From Brevibacterium gallinarum (GTDB lineage Bacteria; Actinomycetota; Actinomycetes; Actinomycetales; Brevibacteriaceae): a DNA stretch of 64,000 nt. The translations under genes and the position numbers were made by a program. The notes under the pieces were generated by a model. That model made no database searches. It was not told where the DNA came from and saw only the letters and a list, made by a program, of their open reading frames with translations. Within the stretch, counting starts at the first letter, position 1. Every line of letters starts with the position of its first letter. The stretch covers positions 1 to 64,000 of the forward strand of contig NZ_JACSPY010000003.1 of NCBI RefSeq assembly GCF_014836885.1. Direction: 5' to 3'. Positions 29,360 through 39,492 of this stretch are shown here, in pieces.

Positions 29360-32242
29360 CTATGTCCGGCTGGCGAGCATCTCGGCGAGGAACTGCCCGG
29401 TGTAGGACGACTCGATGGCCGCCACCTCTTCCGGGGTCCCCTCGGCGATGACGGTGCCGCCGCCGCGGCCGCCTTCAGGTCCCATGTCGACGATGTGGTC
29501 GGCTGAGGCGATGACGTCGAGGTTGTGCTCGATGACGATGACGCTGTTGCCCTTGTCGACGAGGCCCTGCAGCACGCCGAGGAGCTTGCGGATGTCCTCG
29601 AAGTGCAGACCGGTGGTCGGCTCGTCGAGCACATAGACGGTGCGGCCGCGCGAGCGCTTCTGCAGTTCGGCTGCGAGCTTGACGCGCTGGGCCTCACCGC
29701 CGGAGAGCGTGGTGGCCGGCTGTCCGAGGCGCACGTAGCCCAGACCGACCTCGACCAGGGTGTGCAGGTGCCGGGCGATGGCAGGAACCGCGGAGAAGAA
29801 GTCAGCGGCCTCCTCGATCGGCATGTCAAGCACATCGGCGATCGTCTTGCCCTTGAACTTCGCTTCGAGGGTCTCACGGTTGTAGCGGGCGCCGTGGCAG
29901 ACCTCGCAGGGGACGTAGACGTCGGGCAGGAAGTTCATCTCGATCTTGATGGTGCCGTCGCCGTGGCAGTTCTCGCAGCGTCCGCCCTTGACGTTGAAGG
30001 AGAACCGGCCGGGCTGGTAGCCGCGGATGCGCGCGACTTCGGTTTCGGCGAAGAGCTTGCGCACGTGGTCGAACACGCCGGTGTAGGTGGCCGGGTTCGA
30101 CCGCGGGGTGCGGCCGATGGGCGACTGGTCGACGTGGATGATCTTGTCGAGGTCTTCGTGACCGGTGATCCGCTTATGGCGGCCGGGCACCCGGTTGGCG
30201 CCGTTGAGGTCATTGGCCAGCTGCGTGTAGAAGATGTCGTTGACGAGTGTCGACTTGCCTGAACCGGACACACCGGTCACGGCGGTGAAGACGCCGAGCG
30301 GCAGCGAAACGGTGACGTCCTTGAGATTGTTCTCACGGGCGTGATGGACGGTCACCATTTTCTTGCGGTCGATCGGGCGGCGCTGGGACGGGATCTCGAT
30401 CCGGCGCTGGCCGCCGAGGTAGGCACCGGTGATCGAGCGTTCGGCCTGCGTGAGCTCGGCGACCGGGCCGGAGTAGACGACCTCTCCCCCGTGCTCGCCT
30501 GCACCGGGTCCGATGTCGACGATCCAGTTGGCGGCTTCGATCGTCTCCTCGTCGTGTTCGACGACGATGAGGGTGTTGCCCAGGTCGCGCAGCTTCAGCA
30601 GCGTTTCGATGAGCCGCCGGTTGTCGCGCTGGTGCAGGCCGATGGACGGCTCGTCAAGCACGTAGAGGACGCCGACGAGTCCGGAGCCGATCTGAGTGGC
30701 CAGCCGGATGCGCTGTGCTTCTCCGCCTGAAAGCGTGCCGGCGGTGCGGTCGAGGCTGAGGTATTCGAGTCCGACGTCGAGGAGGAACCCGAGCCGGGCC
30801 CGGATCTCCTTCATCACCTGCGCGGCGATCGCCGCGTCGCGGCCGCTGAGCTCAAGCCCGGTGAGGAACTCGGCAGCTTGGTCGAGGGCCATGGTGGAGA
30901 CATCTGCGATCGATTTGCCGGCGATCTTGACGTGCAGCGCCTCGGGCTTGAGGCGGGTTCCACCGCAGGCGGCACACGGCACCTGCCGCATGTAGGACTC
31001 GTAGCGCTCCCGGGCATGGTCGGATTCGGTCTCACCGTGTTTGCGTAGGATGTACTGGAAGACGCCCTCGAAACCGGTCGAGTAGGTGCGCTCGCGACCG
31101 AACCGGTTCCGGTAGCGGACGTGGACCTGGTAGTCCTTGCCCTCGAGGATCGCCTTGCGGTGGGACTTCTTCAGATCCTTCCACGGGGTGAAGAGGTCGA
31201 AGCCGAGTTCGTCGCCGAGGCCCTTGAGCAGCCGGTTGAAGTACTTCGCCGTCGTCTTGCCCTTCGACCACGGCGCGATCGCTCCTTCCCCGAGAGTGAG
31301 GTCCTCATCGGGCACGACGAGCGTCTCATCGACCTGCAGCTTGGTGCCGATGCCGTCGCAGACGGGGCAGGCGCCGAAGGGCGAGTTGAAGGAGAAGGTG
31401 CGCGGTTCGATCTCATCGACGGTGAGCGGATGGTCGTTCGGGCACGACATGTGCTCCGAGAACGTCCGGGTGGTGCCCTCGTCGACGAGCTCGACGTCGA
31501 GACGGCCGCCGGCGGTTGCCAGCGCGGTTTCGACGGAGTCGGTGACGCGCTGGCGGATCCCGTCCTTGGCGACCAGCCGGTCGACGACGACGGAGATGTC
31601 GTGCTTGTACTGCTTCTCCAGCTTGGGCGGATCGGTCAGCTGAACCTGCTCGCCGTCGACGACGGCGCGGGAGAAGCCCTTGGTCTGCAGGTCGGCGAAC
31701 AGATCGGCGAATTCGCCCTTGCGTCCGCGCACCAGCGGGGCGAGCACGATGAACTTCGTGCGCTCGGGCAGCGTCAGCAGCTGGTCGACGATGTTCTGCG
31801 GGGTCTGGCGGGTGATCGGCTCACCGCATTCCGGGCAGTACGGGGTGCCGATGCGCGCCCACAGCAGGCGCAGGAAGTCATACACCTCGGTGATGGTGCC
31901 GACGGTCGACCGCGGGTTCTTCGAGGTCGACTTCTGGTCGATCGACACCGCCGGTGAGAGTCCTTCGATGAAGTCGACGTCGGGCTTGTCCATCTGCCCG
32001 AGGAACATCCGCGCGTACGACGACAGCGATTCGACGTAGCGGCGCTGGCCCTCGGCGAAGATCGTGTCGAAGGCGAGGGACGACTTTCCGGAGCCGGACA
32101 GTCCGGTGAAGACGACCATCGAGTCGCGCGGGATGGCGATCTCGACGTTCTTCAGGTTGTGTGCCCGGGCCCCTTTGACCCACAGCGTGTCGAGGTGCGA
32201 TACGCCGCGGTCGGCCTCTGCATTCGCGGTCTGAGTAGTCAC
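29360..32242 (-). CDS. uvrA: Excinuclease ABC subunit UvrA
   Basis: Damage-sensing ATPase of nucleotide excision repair (960 aa from GTG). Two ABC modules: Walker [15 protein letters not shown] near the N-terminus and [14 protein letters not shown] near 650; signatures LSGGEAQRI and [11 protein letters not shown]. Zinc-finger cysteine pairs [25 protein letters not shown] and CENCHGDG are intact. The frame runs 150 codons further upstream without homology. GTG 32242 is preferred: a TAAAGT -10 box sits seven bases before it, whereas the alternative ATG 32272 has no ribosome-binding site. Confidence 0.95.
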   Translation of the reverse strand: MTTQTANAEADRGVSHLDTLWVKGARAHNLKNVEIAIPRDSMVVFTGLSGSGKSSLAFDTIFAEGQRRYVESLSSYARMFLGQMDKPDVDFIEGLSPAVSIDQKSTSKNPRSTVGTITEVYDFLRLLWARIGTPYCPECGEPITRQTPQNIVDQLLTLPERTKFIVLAPLVRGRKGEFADLFADLQTKGFSRAVVDGEQVQLTDPPKLEKQYKHDISVVVDRLVAKDGIRQRVTDSVETALATAGGRLDVELVDEGTTRTFSEHMSCPNDHPLTVDEIEPRTFSFNSPFGACPVCDGIGTKLQVDETLVVPDEDLTLGEGAIAPWSKGKTTAKYFNRLLKGLGDELGFDLFTPWKDLKKSHRKAILEGKDYQVHVRYRNRFGRERTYSTGFEGVFQYILRKHGETESDHARERYESYMRQVPCAACGGTRLKPEALHVKIAGKSIADVSTMALDQAAEFLTGLELSGRDAAIAAQVMKEIRARLGFLLDVGLEYLSLDRTAGTLSGGEAQRIRLATQIGSGLVGVLYVLDEPSIGLHQRDNRRLIETLLKLRDLGNTLIVVEHDEETIEAANWIVDIGPGAGEHGGEVVYSGPVAELTQAERSITGAYLGGQRRIEIPSQRRPIDRKKMVTVHHARENNLKDVTVSLPLGVFTAVTGVSGSGKSTLVNDIFYTQLANDLNGANRVPGRHKRITGHEDLDKIIHVDQSPIGRTPRSNPATYTGVFDHVRKLFAETEVARIRGYQPGRFSFNVKGGRCENCHGDGTIKIEMNFLPDVYVPCEVCHGARYNRETLEAKFKGKTIADVLDMPIEEAADFFSAVPAIARHLHTLVEVGLGYVRLGQPATTLSGGEAQRVKLAAELQKRSRGRTVYVLDEPTTGLHFEDIRKLLGVLQGLVDKGNSVIVIEHNLDVIASADHIVDMGPEGGRGGGTVIAEGTPEEVAAIESSYTGQFLAEMLASRT

Positions 32243-32249
32243 AGTGTGT

Positions 32250-32255
32250 ACTTTA
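32250..32255 (-). promoter_or_regulatory. -10 box of uvrA (leaderless)
   Basis: Minus-strand TAAAGT, 7-base spacer to GTG 32242, in the 38-bp gap after the helicase stop. uvrA-uvrC can thus be transcribed apart from the helicase. Confidence 0.45.
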
Positions 32256-32280
32256 GTTCCCTTCACTGACATCGGTGGTT

Positions 32281-34809
32281 TCAGCGCATCGGGCCGACGT
32301 CGAGGATCTCGACGACGACTTCGCCGGCGCTGTCGCTGGCGGCCACGTCGACGCGGGCGGTGATCGCCCAGTCGCGGTCGCCGTCGGGGTCGGCGAGGAT
32401 CTGCCGGACTCTCCACTCCTCGTCGCCTTCGGTGATCTGCACATAGGCAGCGCTGCGGGCGTCGCCGTCGATGCGCAGCTCGCCGTACTCTTCGTAGAAG
32501 TCCTCGATCGCGTTCTCCCACGCCTTGGCATCCCAGCCGGAGTCGGCGTCGAGTTCGCCGAGGTGGTCGTAGGCGGCGCGTTCGGCCAGCAGCACGCGGT
32601 GGAACATCGTATTGCGGATCAGGGCGGTGAATCGCCGGCGGTCGGAGCTGAGCTTCTGTGCGGCGGCCGGCAGCAGCGCCGGTTCGTCCTCGTCTCCCCC
32701 ACCGGCGGTGCGCAGCGCTTCCCATTCCTCGACGAGGCTGGAGTCGACCCGGGCGATGAGCTCGCCGAGCCAGTCAATGATCTCCTGCAGGCGCTCGTCG
32801 ACGGCGTCGGCGGGCACATTCTGCACGAGCGCCCGGTAGACGTCCATCAGGTAGCGCAGAAGCCCGCCTTCGACCCGGGCGAGCCGGTAGTAGGCGACGA
32901 ACTGGGAGAAGTTCATCGACTGGTCGATCATATCGGCGACGACTGCCTTGGGTTCGAGCCCGACTTCGCGCACCCACGGCGAGGCCTCAGCGTAGGCGTC
33001 GAAGGCCGTTTCGAGGATCTCGGCGTTCGGCTGCGGGTAGGTCAGCTCGTCGAGGATCGCCATCCGCTCGGTGTAGTCGACGCCGTCGGCCTTGAGCGCG
33101 GCGAGCTCCTCCTGCTTGATCCGGTCGAGCTGGCCCTTGAGGATCGTGAAGTGCACTGGGGTGGTCGCCTCGATGATCGAGAGCACGTTGAGCGCCCAGT
33201 CGTCGCCGTCGCGGTCGAACAGGTCGAGGGCGGCCAGGGCGAACGGTGAGAGCGGCTGGTTGAGCGCGAAGTGGGGCCCGAGGTCGCGCTGCAGCACGTA
33301 GCGCACCGCCGGCTGCCCGTCCGGTCCCGAGGCGTCGGTGACCTCCCGGCGGATGACGTCCGAGCGCAGCAGCGCGCGTCCGATCGCCAGGGCTTTGAGG
33401 TACAGCTCGATCTTCGCAGCTGCTGTCTCATGGGTGGAGTCGATGAAGCGGCGGATCGTGTGCACGCCGCTGCCGGGCCGTGAGAGCAGGTTGAGGATGG
33501 TGGCGTGGTTGAGCTGCATGTGGGAGCGCAGCTGTTCGGGCTGGCCGGTGGTGAGCTGGTCGAAGGTCTCCTTCGACCAGCCGACGAATCCGGTCGGCGG
33601 CTGCTGTTTGCGCACCTTCCGCCGCTTCTTCGGATCGTCGCCGGCCTTGGCGAGGGCCTTCTGGTTCTCGATGACGTGTTCGGGGGCCTGTGCGACGACG
33701 TAGCCGACGGAGTCATAGCCGGCCCGGCCGGCGCGTCCGGCGATCTGCTGGAATTCGCGCACCGTCAGGCGGCGCATCCGGCGTCCGTCGAATTTCGCCA
33801 GCCCGGTGAGCAGCACGGTGCGGATCGGCACGTTGATGCCGACGCCGAGGGTGTCGGTGCCGGAGATGATGCGCAGCAGCCCGGCGCCGGCGAGCTGTTC
33901 GACCAGCCGGCGGTAGCGCGGCAGCATGCCGGCGTGGTGGACGCCGATGCCGTGGCTGAGCAGTCGTCTGAGGATCTGCCCGAAGCCCTTGGAGAAGCGG
34001 AAGCCCCTGATCTCGGCGGCGATCGCCTCGCGCTCCTCACGTGAGCACAGGTTGGCGCTGACGATGTTGCCGGCCAAGGTTACCGCCTGGGCCTGGGCGA
34101 AGGAGACGATGTAGACCGGTGCCCGGTCCTTGGAGATGAGCTGACGCAGCGTTTCGTGCAGCGGCTCCTCCGAGTAGCTGTACTCCAGCGGCACCGGCCG
34201 GGTCGCTGAGGTCACGAGAGTGACGTCGCGGCCGGTGAGGTCGCTGAGGTCCCGGCTGATGTGCGACATGTCGCCGAGTGTGGCGGACATGAACACGAAC
34301 TGCGTCTGGGGCATCTCCAGCAGCGGCACCTGCCAGGCCCAGCCGCGCTGCGGGTCGCCGAAGTAGTGGAATTCGTCCATGACGACGAGTTCGACGTCGA
34401 GTTCGGCGCCTGCGCGCAGCGCCTGGTTGGCGAGGATCTCTGCGGTCGCGCAGATGATCGGGGCGTCGGAGTTGACCGAGGAGTCACCAGTGATCATGCC
34501 GACGTTGTCGGCGCCGAGCGCGGCGGTGAGGTCGAAGAACTTCTCGCTCACCAGCGCTTTGATCGGGGCGGTGTAGTAGGCGCGGCGACCGGTGCTGAGG
34601 GCGGCGAAGAGCGCTGCGAGGGCGACCATCGACTTGCCCGATCCGGTCGGTGTCGCCACGATCGTGTGGTCGCCGGTGAGGACGGAGAGGATGGCTTCTT
34701 CCTGTGCCTCATAGAGTTCGATTCCTTGTTCAAAGGCGTAATCGGAGAAGGCTGAGAACAGAGTGTCCGGGTCGGCGTGGTCACTCGGTATCTCAGGCAG
34801 CGTCGGCAC
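32281..34809 (-). CDS. Ski2-like DEAD/DEAH-box helicase (DUF3516 type)
   Basis: Superfamily 2 helicase (842 aa). Motif [10 protein letters not shown] (52-60), motif II DEFH (145-148), motif III MSATL, motif [12 protein letters not shown] (about 368). The C-terminal half, with winged-helix-like and all-helical parts, matches the actinobacterial DUF3516 architecture rather than Lhr or RecQ. GTG 34809 follows GAGGAG by six to eight bases; ATG 34851 has no such site. It lies directly upstream of uvrA-uvrC, suggesting but not proving a role in repair or RNA turnover. Confidence 0.9.
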   Translation of the reverse strand: MPTLPEIPSDHADPDTLFSAFSDYAFEQGIELYEAQEEAILSVLTGDHTIVATPTGSGKSMVALAALFAALSTGRRAYYTAPIKALVSEKFFDLTAALGADNVGMITGDSSVNSDAPIICATAEILANQALRAGAELDVELVVMDEFHYFGDPQRGWAWQVPLLEMPQTQFVFMSATLGDMSHISRDLSDLTGRDVTLVTSATRPVPLEYSYSEEPLHETLRQLISKDRAPVYIVSFAQAQAVTLAGNIVSANLCSREEREAIAAEIRGFRFSKGFGQILRRLLSHGIGVHHAGMLPRYRRLVEQLAGAGLLRIISGTDTLGVGINVPIRTVLLTGLAKFDGRRMRRLTVREFQQIAGRAGRAGYDSVGYVVAQAPEHVIENQKALAKAGDDPKKRRKVRKQQPPTGFVGWSKETFDQLTTGQPEQLRSHMQLNHATILNLLSRPGSGVHTIRRFIDSTHETAAAKIELYLKALAIGRALLRSDVIRREVTDASGPDGQPAVRYVLQRDLGPHFALNQPLSPFALAALDLFDRDGDDWALNVLSIIEATTPVHFTILKGQLDRIKQEELAALKADGVDYTERMAILDELTYPQPNAEILETAFDAYAEASPWVREVGLEPKAVVADMIDQSMNFSQFVAYYRLARVEGGLLRYLMDVYRALVQNVPADAVDERLQEIIDWLGELIARVDSSLVEEWEALRTAGGGDEDEPALLPAAAQKLSSDRRRFTALIRNTMFHRVLLAERAAYDHLGELDADSGWDAKAWENAIEDFYEEYGELRIDGDARSAAYVQITEGDEEWRVRQILADPDGDRDWAITARVDVAASDSAGEVVVEILDVGPMR

Positions 34810-34913
34810 GCATGTCTCCTCTGGGAATGTGGGGGATGGTCTACCGTACACTCTAACCAGAGATCACCGCCGCCTTATTCCCGCGTGGTGGGCCCGTCGA
34901 GCAAGGAGACCTG

Positions 34914-35201
34914 ATGGCCGTCTTCGCAGTCCAGTACACCTACAGCCCTGATTCCGAAACCCGGCTGCGGGCCCGTCCGCAGCACCGGACGTGGCTCTCC
35001 CGCCTGTTCGACGAGAAGGTGATCCTGGCGGCAGGCCCCTTCGAAGAGGATCGTCCTGGTGGGCTGCTGCTCGTGCATGCTGAGTCGCAGGCTGCCGTCG
35101 AGGACGTCCTCACCCAGGATCCCTACGCCGAGGCCGGCGTCATCGAGGGTGTGGAGATCCGCCAGTGGACACCGGTCTTCGGACCGTGGGTGCAGGACTG
35201 A
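34914..35201 (+). CDS. YciI family protein
   Basis: Small (95 aa) YciI-fold protein (ferredoxin-like dimer). Family residues RPQHRTWLSRLFDEKVILAAGPF (in the order Arg-x-x-His ... Gly-Pro-Phe) are visible around 21-43, including the His-Asp pair thought to be catalytic in the family, and a C-terminal RQWTPVFG. Physiological reaction unknown. AAGGAG site before the ATG. Divergent from the helicase gene, and followed by a very strong terminator. Confidence 0.85.
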   Translation: MAVFAVQYTYSPDSETRLRARPQHRTWLSRLFDEKVILAAGPFEEDRPGGLLLVHAESQAAVEDVLTQDPYAEAGVIEGVEIRQWTPVFGPWVQD

Positions 35202-35220
35202 GGCGTCCCGTCACCTGGAT

Positions 35221-35259
35221 GCCGCAGGGCCAGCCGGTTGATCCGGCTGGCCCTGCGGC
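35221..35259. terminator. Bidirectional terminator between yciI and terC
   Basis: Perfect 17-bp stem GCCGCAGGGCCAGCCGG (35221-35237) pairing with 35243-35259, loop TTGAT, between convergent genes. Confidence 0.88.
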
Positions 35260-35284
35260 GTCTGCGTCTGCGGTCAGGACGGTG

Positions 35285-36562
35285 TCACCGCTGCGTGCGG
35301 GTGTCGTCGCCCGTCGGCTCGCTGCCGGCCGCATGGGATCCGCCCGAGGCGGCGGTCTGGTCATCGTCGGCTGCCGGTGAGAGCGAGATCGGTTCACCGT
35401 TGCCGGTGAGGCTCTCGCCGATGCCCGCCTCGGTCGTGGCTGGGGTGTGCGGCATGGTCGGGTCGGCTGAGACCGCGTCGGACAGCACGGATTCGCCGGA
35501 GGTGCCGTTGTCCTCGCGAGCCGAGCGGACCTCCTCGTAGACGCGGGCGGCGTCGACGTGCTCGATGGTGCCGTCCTTGTGGCGCACGGTGTGCTCGACG
35601 GGGCCGAGCGGGATGCGCGACGGGTAGCGGCGCATGTGGATGAGCGAGGCGATCGTCGCCGTCAGCATCGCCGCGCAGATGACGCCGAGCGACACCCAGG
35701 TGTTGACGTCCGGGACCATCGGCAGGAACGTCTCGTGTGCGGCGTGCATGATGAGCTTGACGCCGATGAACGCGAGGATTGCGGCGATGCCGTACTTGAG
35801 GTAGATGAGCCGGTCCATGAGGCCACCGAGCAGGAAGTACAGCTGGCGCAGGCCCATGAGCGCGAAGAGGTTCGCGGTGAAGACGATGAATGGGCTGCGG
35901 GTGATGCCGAAGATCGCCGGGATCGAGTCGAGGGCGAACATCACGTCGGTGGTGCCGATGGCGAGGAACACGAGCAGCATCGGGGTGTAGAACTTCTTCC
36001 CGTCGATGCGGGTCGTCAGCTTGTTGCCGTTGTAGTCGTCGGTGATGTTGATGCGCTTGCGCAGCATCTTGATGAGCTTGTTGTCCTCGTTGTCCTCGTC
36101 GTCGCCGCCGAAGGCCTGGTTCCAGGCGGTCCACAGGAGGAAGGCACCGAAGATGAAGAACACGCCGATGAACATCTCGATGATGATCGCGCCGGCGAGG
36201 ATGAACGCGCCGCGGAAGATGAGGGCGAGGATGATGCCGACCATCAGGACTTCCTGCTGGTACTTCGCCGGCACCTTGAACCGGGTCATGATGATGACGA
36301 AGACGAACAGGTTGTCGATGCTGAGGCTGTACTCGGTCAGCCAGCCGGCGAGGAACTGGGCGCCGTGTTCTGAGTCGCCCATGAGGAACATGAGGCCGGC
36401 GAAGATGAGAGCCAGGGTGACGTAGAAGCCGACCCACAGGCTGGCCTCCTTCATGGAGGGCACGTGGGGGCGTTTGACGACGAGGAGGAGATCCACCAGC
36501 AGGATGAGGCAGAGCACTGACAGTGATGTGATCTCGAACCACAAGGGCAGCGCAGAGTTCAT
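35285..36562 (-). CDS. TerC family integral membrane protein (probable Mn2+ exporter)
   Basis: Polytopic TerC/Alx family protein (425 aa) with about eight to nine hydrophobic segments. Family motifs: EYSLSIDNLFVFVIIMTRF (about 77-95) and GTTDVMFALDSIPAIFGITR (about 202-221), with the membrane aspartates expected to bind metal. A hydrophilic C-terminal tail of about 110 residues (from about 315) is rich in Asp, Glu, Ser and Thr. TerC relatives are named for tellurite resistance but several export manganese; the upstream manganese-riboswitch-like leader supports that role. AAGAAAGG ribosome-binding site. Confidence 0.9.
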   Translation of the reverse strand: MNSALPLWFEITSLSVLCLILLVDLLLVVKRPHVPSMKEASLWVGFYVTLALIFAGLMFLMGDSEHGAQFLAGWLTEYSLSIDNLFVFVIIMTRFKVPAKYQQEVLMVGIILALIFRGAFILAGAIIIEMFIGVFFIFGAFLLWTAWNQAFGGDDEDNEDNKLIKMLRKRINITDDYNGNKLTTRIDGKKFYTPMLLVFLAIGTTDVMFALDSIPAIFGITRSPFIVFTANLFALMGLRQLYFLLGGLMDRLIYLKYGIAAILAFIGVKLIMHAAHETFLPMVPDVNTWVSLGVICAAMLTATIASLIHMRRYPSRIPLGPVEHTVRHKDGTIEHVDAARVYEEVRSAREDNGTSGESVLSDAVSADPTMPHTPATTEAGIGESLTGNGEPISLSPAADDDQTAASGGSHAAGSEPTGDDTRTQR

Positions 36563-36574
36563 AGCAGCCTTTCT

Positions 36575-36690
36575 TCAGAGTGTCGAAAGTCTCTCCCGCA
36601 GGCTGCGTGCGTGTACCTGCTCTCGTGCCCGGATCGCATGGGCGAACGTGATGACGAACACGAGATGACTGGGATACTCCCCTTCCAAGC
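36575..36690 (-). promoter_or_regulatory. Probable yybP-ykoY (manganese) riboswitch in the terC leader
   Basis: The terC leader on the minus strand begins with GGAAGGGGAGTATCCC (36669-36686), matching the conserved GGGGAGUA of the yybP-ykoY family. It continues with complementary arms CTCGTG and CACGAG enclosing a GCCC/GGGC hairpin, then a GCAGG/CCTGC hairpin close to the start codon that could control expression. Recognised by motif, position and downstream gene only; no covariance model was run. Confidence 0.6.
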
Positions 36691-36695
36691 ACTCA

Positions 36696-36701
36696 AGTGT
36701 A
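36696..36701 (-). promoter_or_regulatory. -10 box of terC
   Basis: Minus-strand TACACT just after the uvrB stop codon; predicts a leader of about 125 nt that contains the riboswitch-like element. Confidence 0.45.
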
Positions 36702-36708
36702 CATCCCT

Positions 36709-38907
36709 TTAGGCGTGACCTTCCTTCTGCATTGTGCGCAGCTCCTGTTTGAGGTCTCCGAGTTCGTCGCGCAGACGGGCGGCGAGCTCGAACTGCAGCT
36801 CGGCTGCTGCGGTGTGCATCTGCTCGGTCATGGTGGCGATGAGCTCAGTGAGATCGGCTGCCGGCGGGCGCAGGCTGCCGCCGCCGGAAGCTGCGTCACC
36901 GCTGCTGGCGGCAGTCGCGCGCTGCTCGTCGGTCAGGGTGGCGTTGTAGCCGCGCCGGCCCTTGCCGTAGTCGAACTGGGTGAGCAGCTCACGGGTGTCC
37001 TCGTCCTCGCGCTGCAGGCGCTCGGTGATGTCGGCGATCTTCTTGACCAGCGGGGTCGGGTCGATGCCGTGCTCTTCGTTGTAGGCGATCTGGATGTCGC
37101 GACGGCGGTTCGTCTCGTCGATTGCGTACCGCATCGACGGGGTGATCGTGTCGGCGTACATGTGCACTTCGCCGTTGACGTTGCGGGCGGCACGGCCGAT
37201 CGTCTGGATGAGGGAGGTTCCCGAGCGCAGGAAGCCCTCCTTGTCGGCGTCGAGGATCGCCACCAGCGACACCTCGGGCAGGTCGAGTCCCTCGCGCAGC
37301 AGGTTGATGCCGACGAGCACATCGAACTCACCGCTGCGCAGCTCGCTGAGCAGCTCGACGCGGCGCAGGGTGTCGACGTCGGAGTGCAGGTACTGCACGC
37401 GCACCTCGTGCTCGAGGAGGTAGTCGGTGAGGTCCTCGGCCATCTTCTTCGTCAGCGTCGTGACGAGGGTGCGCTCGTTGCGGTCGACGCGGTCGCGGAT
37501 CTCACCGAGGAGGTCGTCGATCTGGCCCTTCGTCGGCTTGACCTCGACCTTCGGGTCGACGAGTCCGGTCGGGCGGATGATCTGCTCGACGACCCCGTTG
37601 GCGCGCTCCAGCTCGAAGGGCCCAGGGGTTGCGGAGAGGTAGACGGTCTGGCCGATCCGGTCGAGGAACTCATCGAACTTCAGCGGCCGGTTGTCCAGGG
37701 CGCTCGGCAGCCGGAATCCGTGCTCGACGAGGGTGCGCTTGCGCGACATATCGCCTTCGTACATGCCGCCGATCTGCGGGACGGTGACGTGGCTTTCGTC
37801 GATGACGAGGAGGTAGTCCTCGGGGAAGTAGTCAAGCAGGCAGTTCGGTGCCGAACCGGGGGCGCGCCCATCGATGTGCCGGGAGTAGTTCTCGATGCCG
37901 GAGGTGAAGCCCATCGACTGCATCATCTCGAGGTCGTAGGTGGTGCGCATCTTCAGCCGCTGGGCTTCGAGCAGCTTGTTCTGGCTCTCCAGCTCCTGCA
38001 GCCGGTTCGCCAGCTCGTCTTCGATGTCGGCGATTGCGCGGCCCATCCGGTCCTCACCGGCGACGTAGTGGCTGGCGGGGAAGATGTGGAGGACTTCCTC
38101 TTCGCGCACGATCTCACCGGTGAGCGGGTGCAGGGTGTACAGCGACTCGATCTCATCGCCGAAGAACTCGATGCGCAGCGCGAGCTCTTCGTACTGCGGG
38201 ATGATCTCCACGGTGTCCCCGCGCACCCGGAAGGTGCCGCGGGTGAAGGCGAGGTCGTTGCGGGTGTACTGCATCTCGACGAATCGTTTGAGCAGCGCAT
38301 CGCGGTCGTACTCCTCGCCGACGGCCACCGACACCATGCCCTCGACATACTCCTCGGGCGTGCCGAGGCCGTAGATGCAGGAGACGGTGGAGACGACGAC
38401 GACGTCGCGGCGGGTCAGCAGCGCGTTCGTCGCCGAATGGCGCAGCCGCTCGACCTCATCGTTGATCGAGGAGTCCTTCTCGATGAAGGTGTCCGTCTGC
38501 GGAACGTAGGCCTCGGGCTGGTAGTAGTCGTAGTACGAGACGAAGTACTCGACTGCGTTGTGCGGCAGCAGCTGCCTGAACTCGTTGGCCAGCTGGGCGG
38601 CGAGGGTCTTGTTCGGCGCCATCACGAGGGTGGGCCGCTGCACTTTCTCGATGAGCCAGGCGGTCGTCGCCGACTTGCCGGTGCCGGTGGCGCCGAGCAG
38701 GACCACATCGCGCTCGCCGTCAGCAAGCCGTTCGGAGATCTCCCGGATCGCCGTCGGCTGATCTCCCGAAGGCGAGTACTCGCTCACGACCTCGAACGGT
38801 GCCACGGACCGTACCACCTCGGGCCGGTGACCGATCTTGGGCACAGGCCGCTGTGGAACCTCCTGGGGAGTCGTGTCTGCCGGGTTGAGGACCTCACTCG
38901 ATGCCAT
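36709..38907 (-). CDS. uvrB: Excinuclease ABC subunit UvrB
   Basis: DNA-loading helicase-like subunit of nucleotide excision repair (732 aa). Walker [12 protein letters not shown], the beta-hairpin [20 protein letters not shown] that clamps DNA, motif [11 protein letters not shown], and the C-terminal UVR motif [20 protein letters not shown] 38907 is chosen over the longer frame because a TACAGT -10 box lies six bases upstream. Standalone minus-strand unit divergent from osmC; uvrA and uvrC are 4-9 kb away on the same strand. Confidence 0.96.
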   Translation of the reverse strand: MASSEVLNPADTTPQEVPQRPVPKIGHRPEVVRSVAPFEVVSEYSPSGDQPTAIREISERLADGERDVVLLGATGTGKSATTAWLIEKVQRPTLVMAPNKTLAAQLANEFRQLLPHNAVEYFVSYYDYYQPEAYVPQTDTFIEKDSSINDEVERLRHSATNALLTRRDVVVVSTVSCIYGLGTPEEYVEGMVSVAVGEEYDRDALLKRFVEMQYTRNDLAFTRGTFRVRGDTVEIIPQYEELALRIEFFGDEIESLYTLHPLTGEIVREEEVLHIFPASHYVAGEDRMGRAIADIEDELANRLQELESQNKLLEAQRLKMRTTYDLEMMQSMGFTSGIENYSRHIDGRAPGSAPNCLLDYFPEDYLLVIDESHVTVPQIGGMYEGDMSRKRTLVEHGFRLPSALDNRPLKFDEFLDRIGQTVYLSATPGPFELERANGVVEQIIRPTGLVDPKVEVKPTKGQIDDLLGEIRDRVDRNERTLVTTLTKKMAEDLTDYLLEHEVRVQYLHSDVDTLRRVELLSELRSGEFDVLVGINLLREGLDLPEVSLVAILDADKEGFLRSGTSLIQTIGRAARNVNGEVHMYADTITPSMRYAIDETNRRRDIQIAYNEEHGIDPTPLVKKIADITERLQREDEDTRELLTQFDYGKGRRGYNATLTDEQRATAASSGDAASGGGSLRPPAADLTELIATMTEQMHTAAAELQFELAARLRDELGDLKQELRTMQKEGHA

Positions 38908-38913
38908 GCAACC

Positions 38914-38919
38914 ACTGTA
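38914..38919 (-). promoter_or_regulatory. -10 box of uvrB (leaderless)
   Basis: Minus-strand TACAGT with a 6-base spacer to the ATG. No LexA-type box is evident beside it. Confidence 0.5.
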
Positions 38920-38949
38920 CGCCGGGGCACTGACGCGGCCAACAGACTG

Positions 38950-38955
38950 TAGGCT
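38950..38955 (+). promoter_or_regulatory. -10 box of osmC
   Basis: TAGGCT about 90 bases before the osmC ATG, which has its own AAAGGA ribosome-binding site. Confidence 0.4.
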
Positions 38956-39045
38956 GGAACACGTCAGCGCTGATGAGCCCCGGCACCGGCTGATCAGCAC
39001 AGCTGGCAGTTGCGACAGAACAGCGCGAACTGAAAGGACCTACCC

Positions 39046-39477
39046 ATGGCCGAGATCGTTTCGAAAGCACACACCACCTGGCGCGGAGACCTCGCCGGCG
39101 GCACCGGCACCGTCAGCCTCGACTCCTCCCAGGCTGCCACTCTCGACATGCGCTGGGCATCCCGCGCAGAGCAGCACACCAACGGCGTCACCAACCCGGA
39201 AGAGCTCATCGGCGCCGCCCACTCGGCCTGCTACTCGATGGCACTGGCCAATGCGCTGACGGACAACGGCACGCCGCCCGAAGAGCTCAACACCGGCGCT
39301 GATGTCACCTTCTCCCCAGAGAAGGGCATCACCGACATCCACCTCGTGGTCGTCGGCCGGATCCCGGGCCTGTCGCACTCGGACTTCGAGCGCATCGCAC
39401 AGAAGGCGAAGAAGGACTGCCCGGTGTCGAAGGCGCTCAAGGGCGTCGACATCCACCTCAACGCCTCGCTCGGCTGA
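39046..39477 (+). CDS. OsmC family peroxiredoxin
   Basis: Organic hydroperoxide reductase of the OsmC/Ohr family (143 aa). The two redox cysteines are C62 (AAHSACYSMALA) and C125 (AKKDCPVSKAL), in the expected positions. The sequence NPEELIGAAHSACYSMAL is typical of the OsmC branch (osmotically induced) rather than Ohr. ATG start with AAAGGA. Convergent with coaE, 15 bp between stops. Confidence 0.93.
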   Translation: MAEIVSKAHTTWRGDLAGGTGTVSLDSSQAATLDMRWASRAEQHTNGVTNPEELIGAAHSACYSMALANALTDNGTPPEELNTGADVTFSPEKGITDIHLVVVGRIPGLSHSDFERIAQKAKKDCPVSKALKGVDIHLNASLG

Positions 39478-39492
39478 GCCGGAGTCGCTCCG

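Noticed and set aside
32243-32725. N-terminal extension of UvrA by 150-160 residues
   Set aside because: The extra sequence is Arg/Pro-rich, overlaps the helicase gene in another frame, and has no homology-like content; a -10 box defines GTG 32242.
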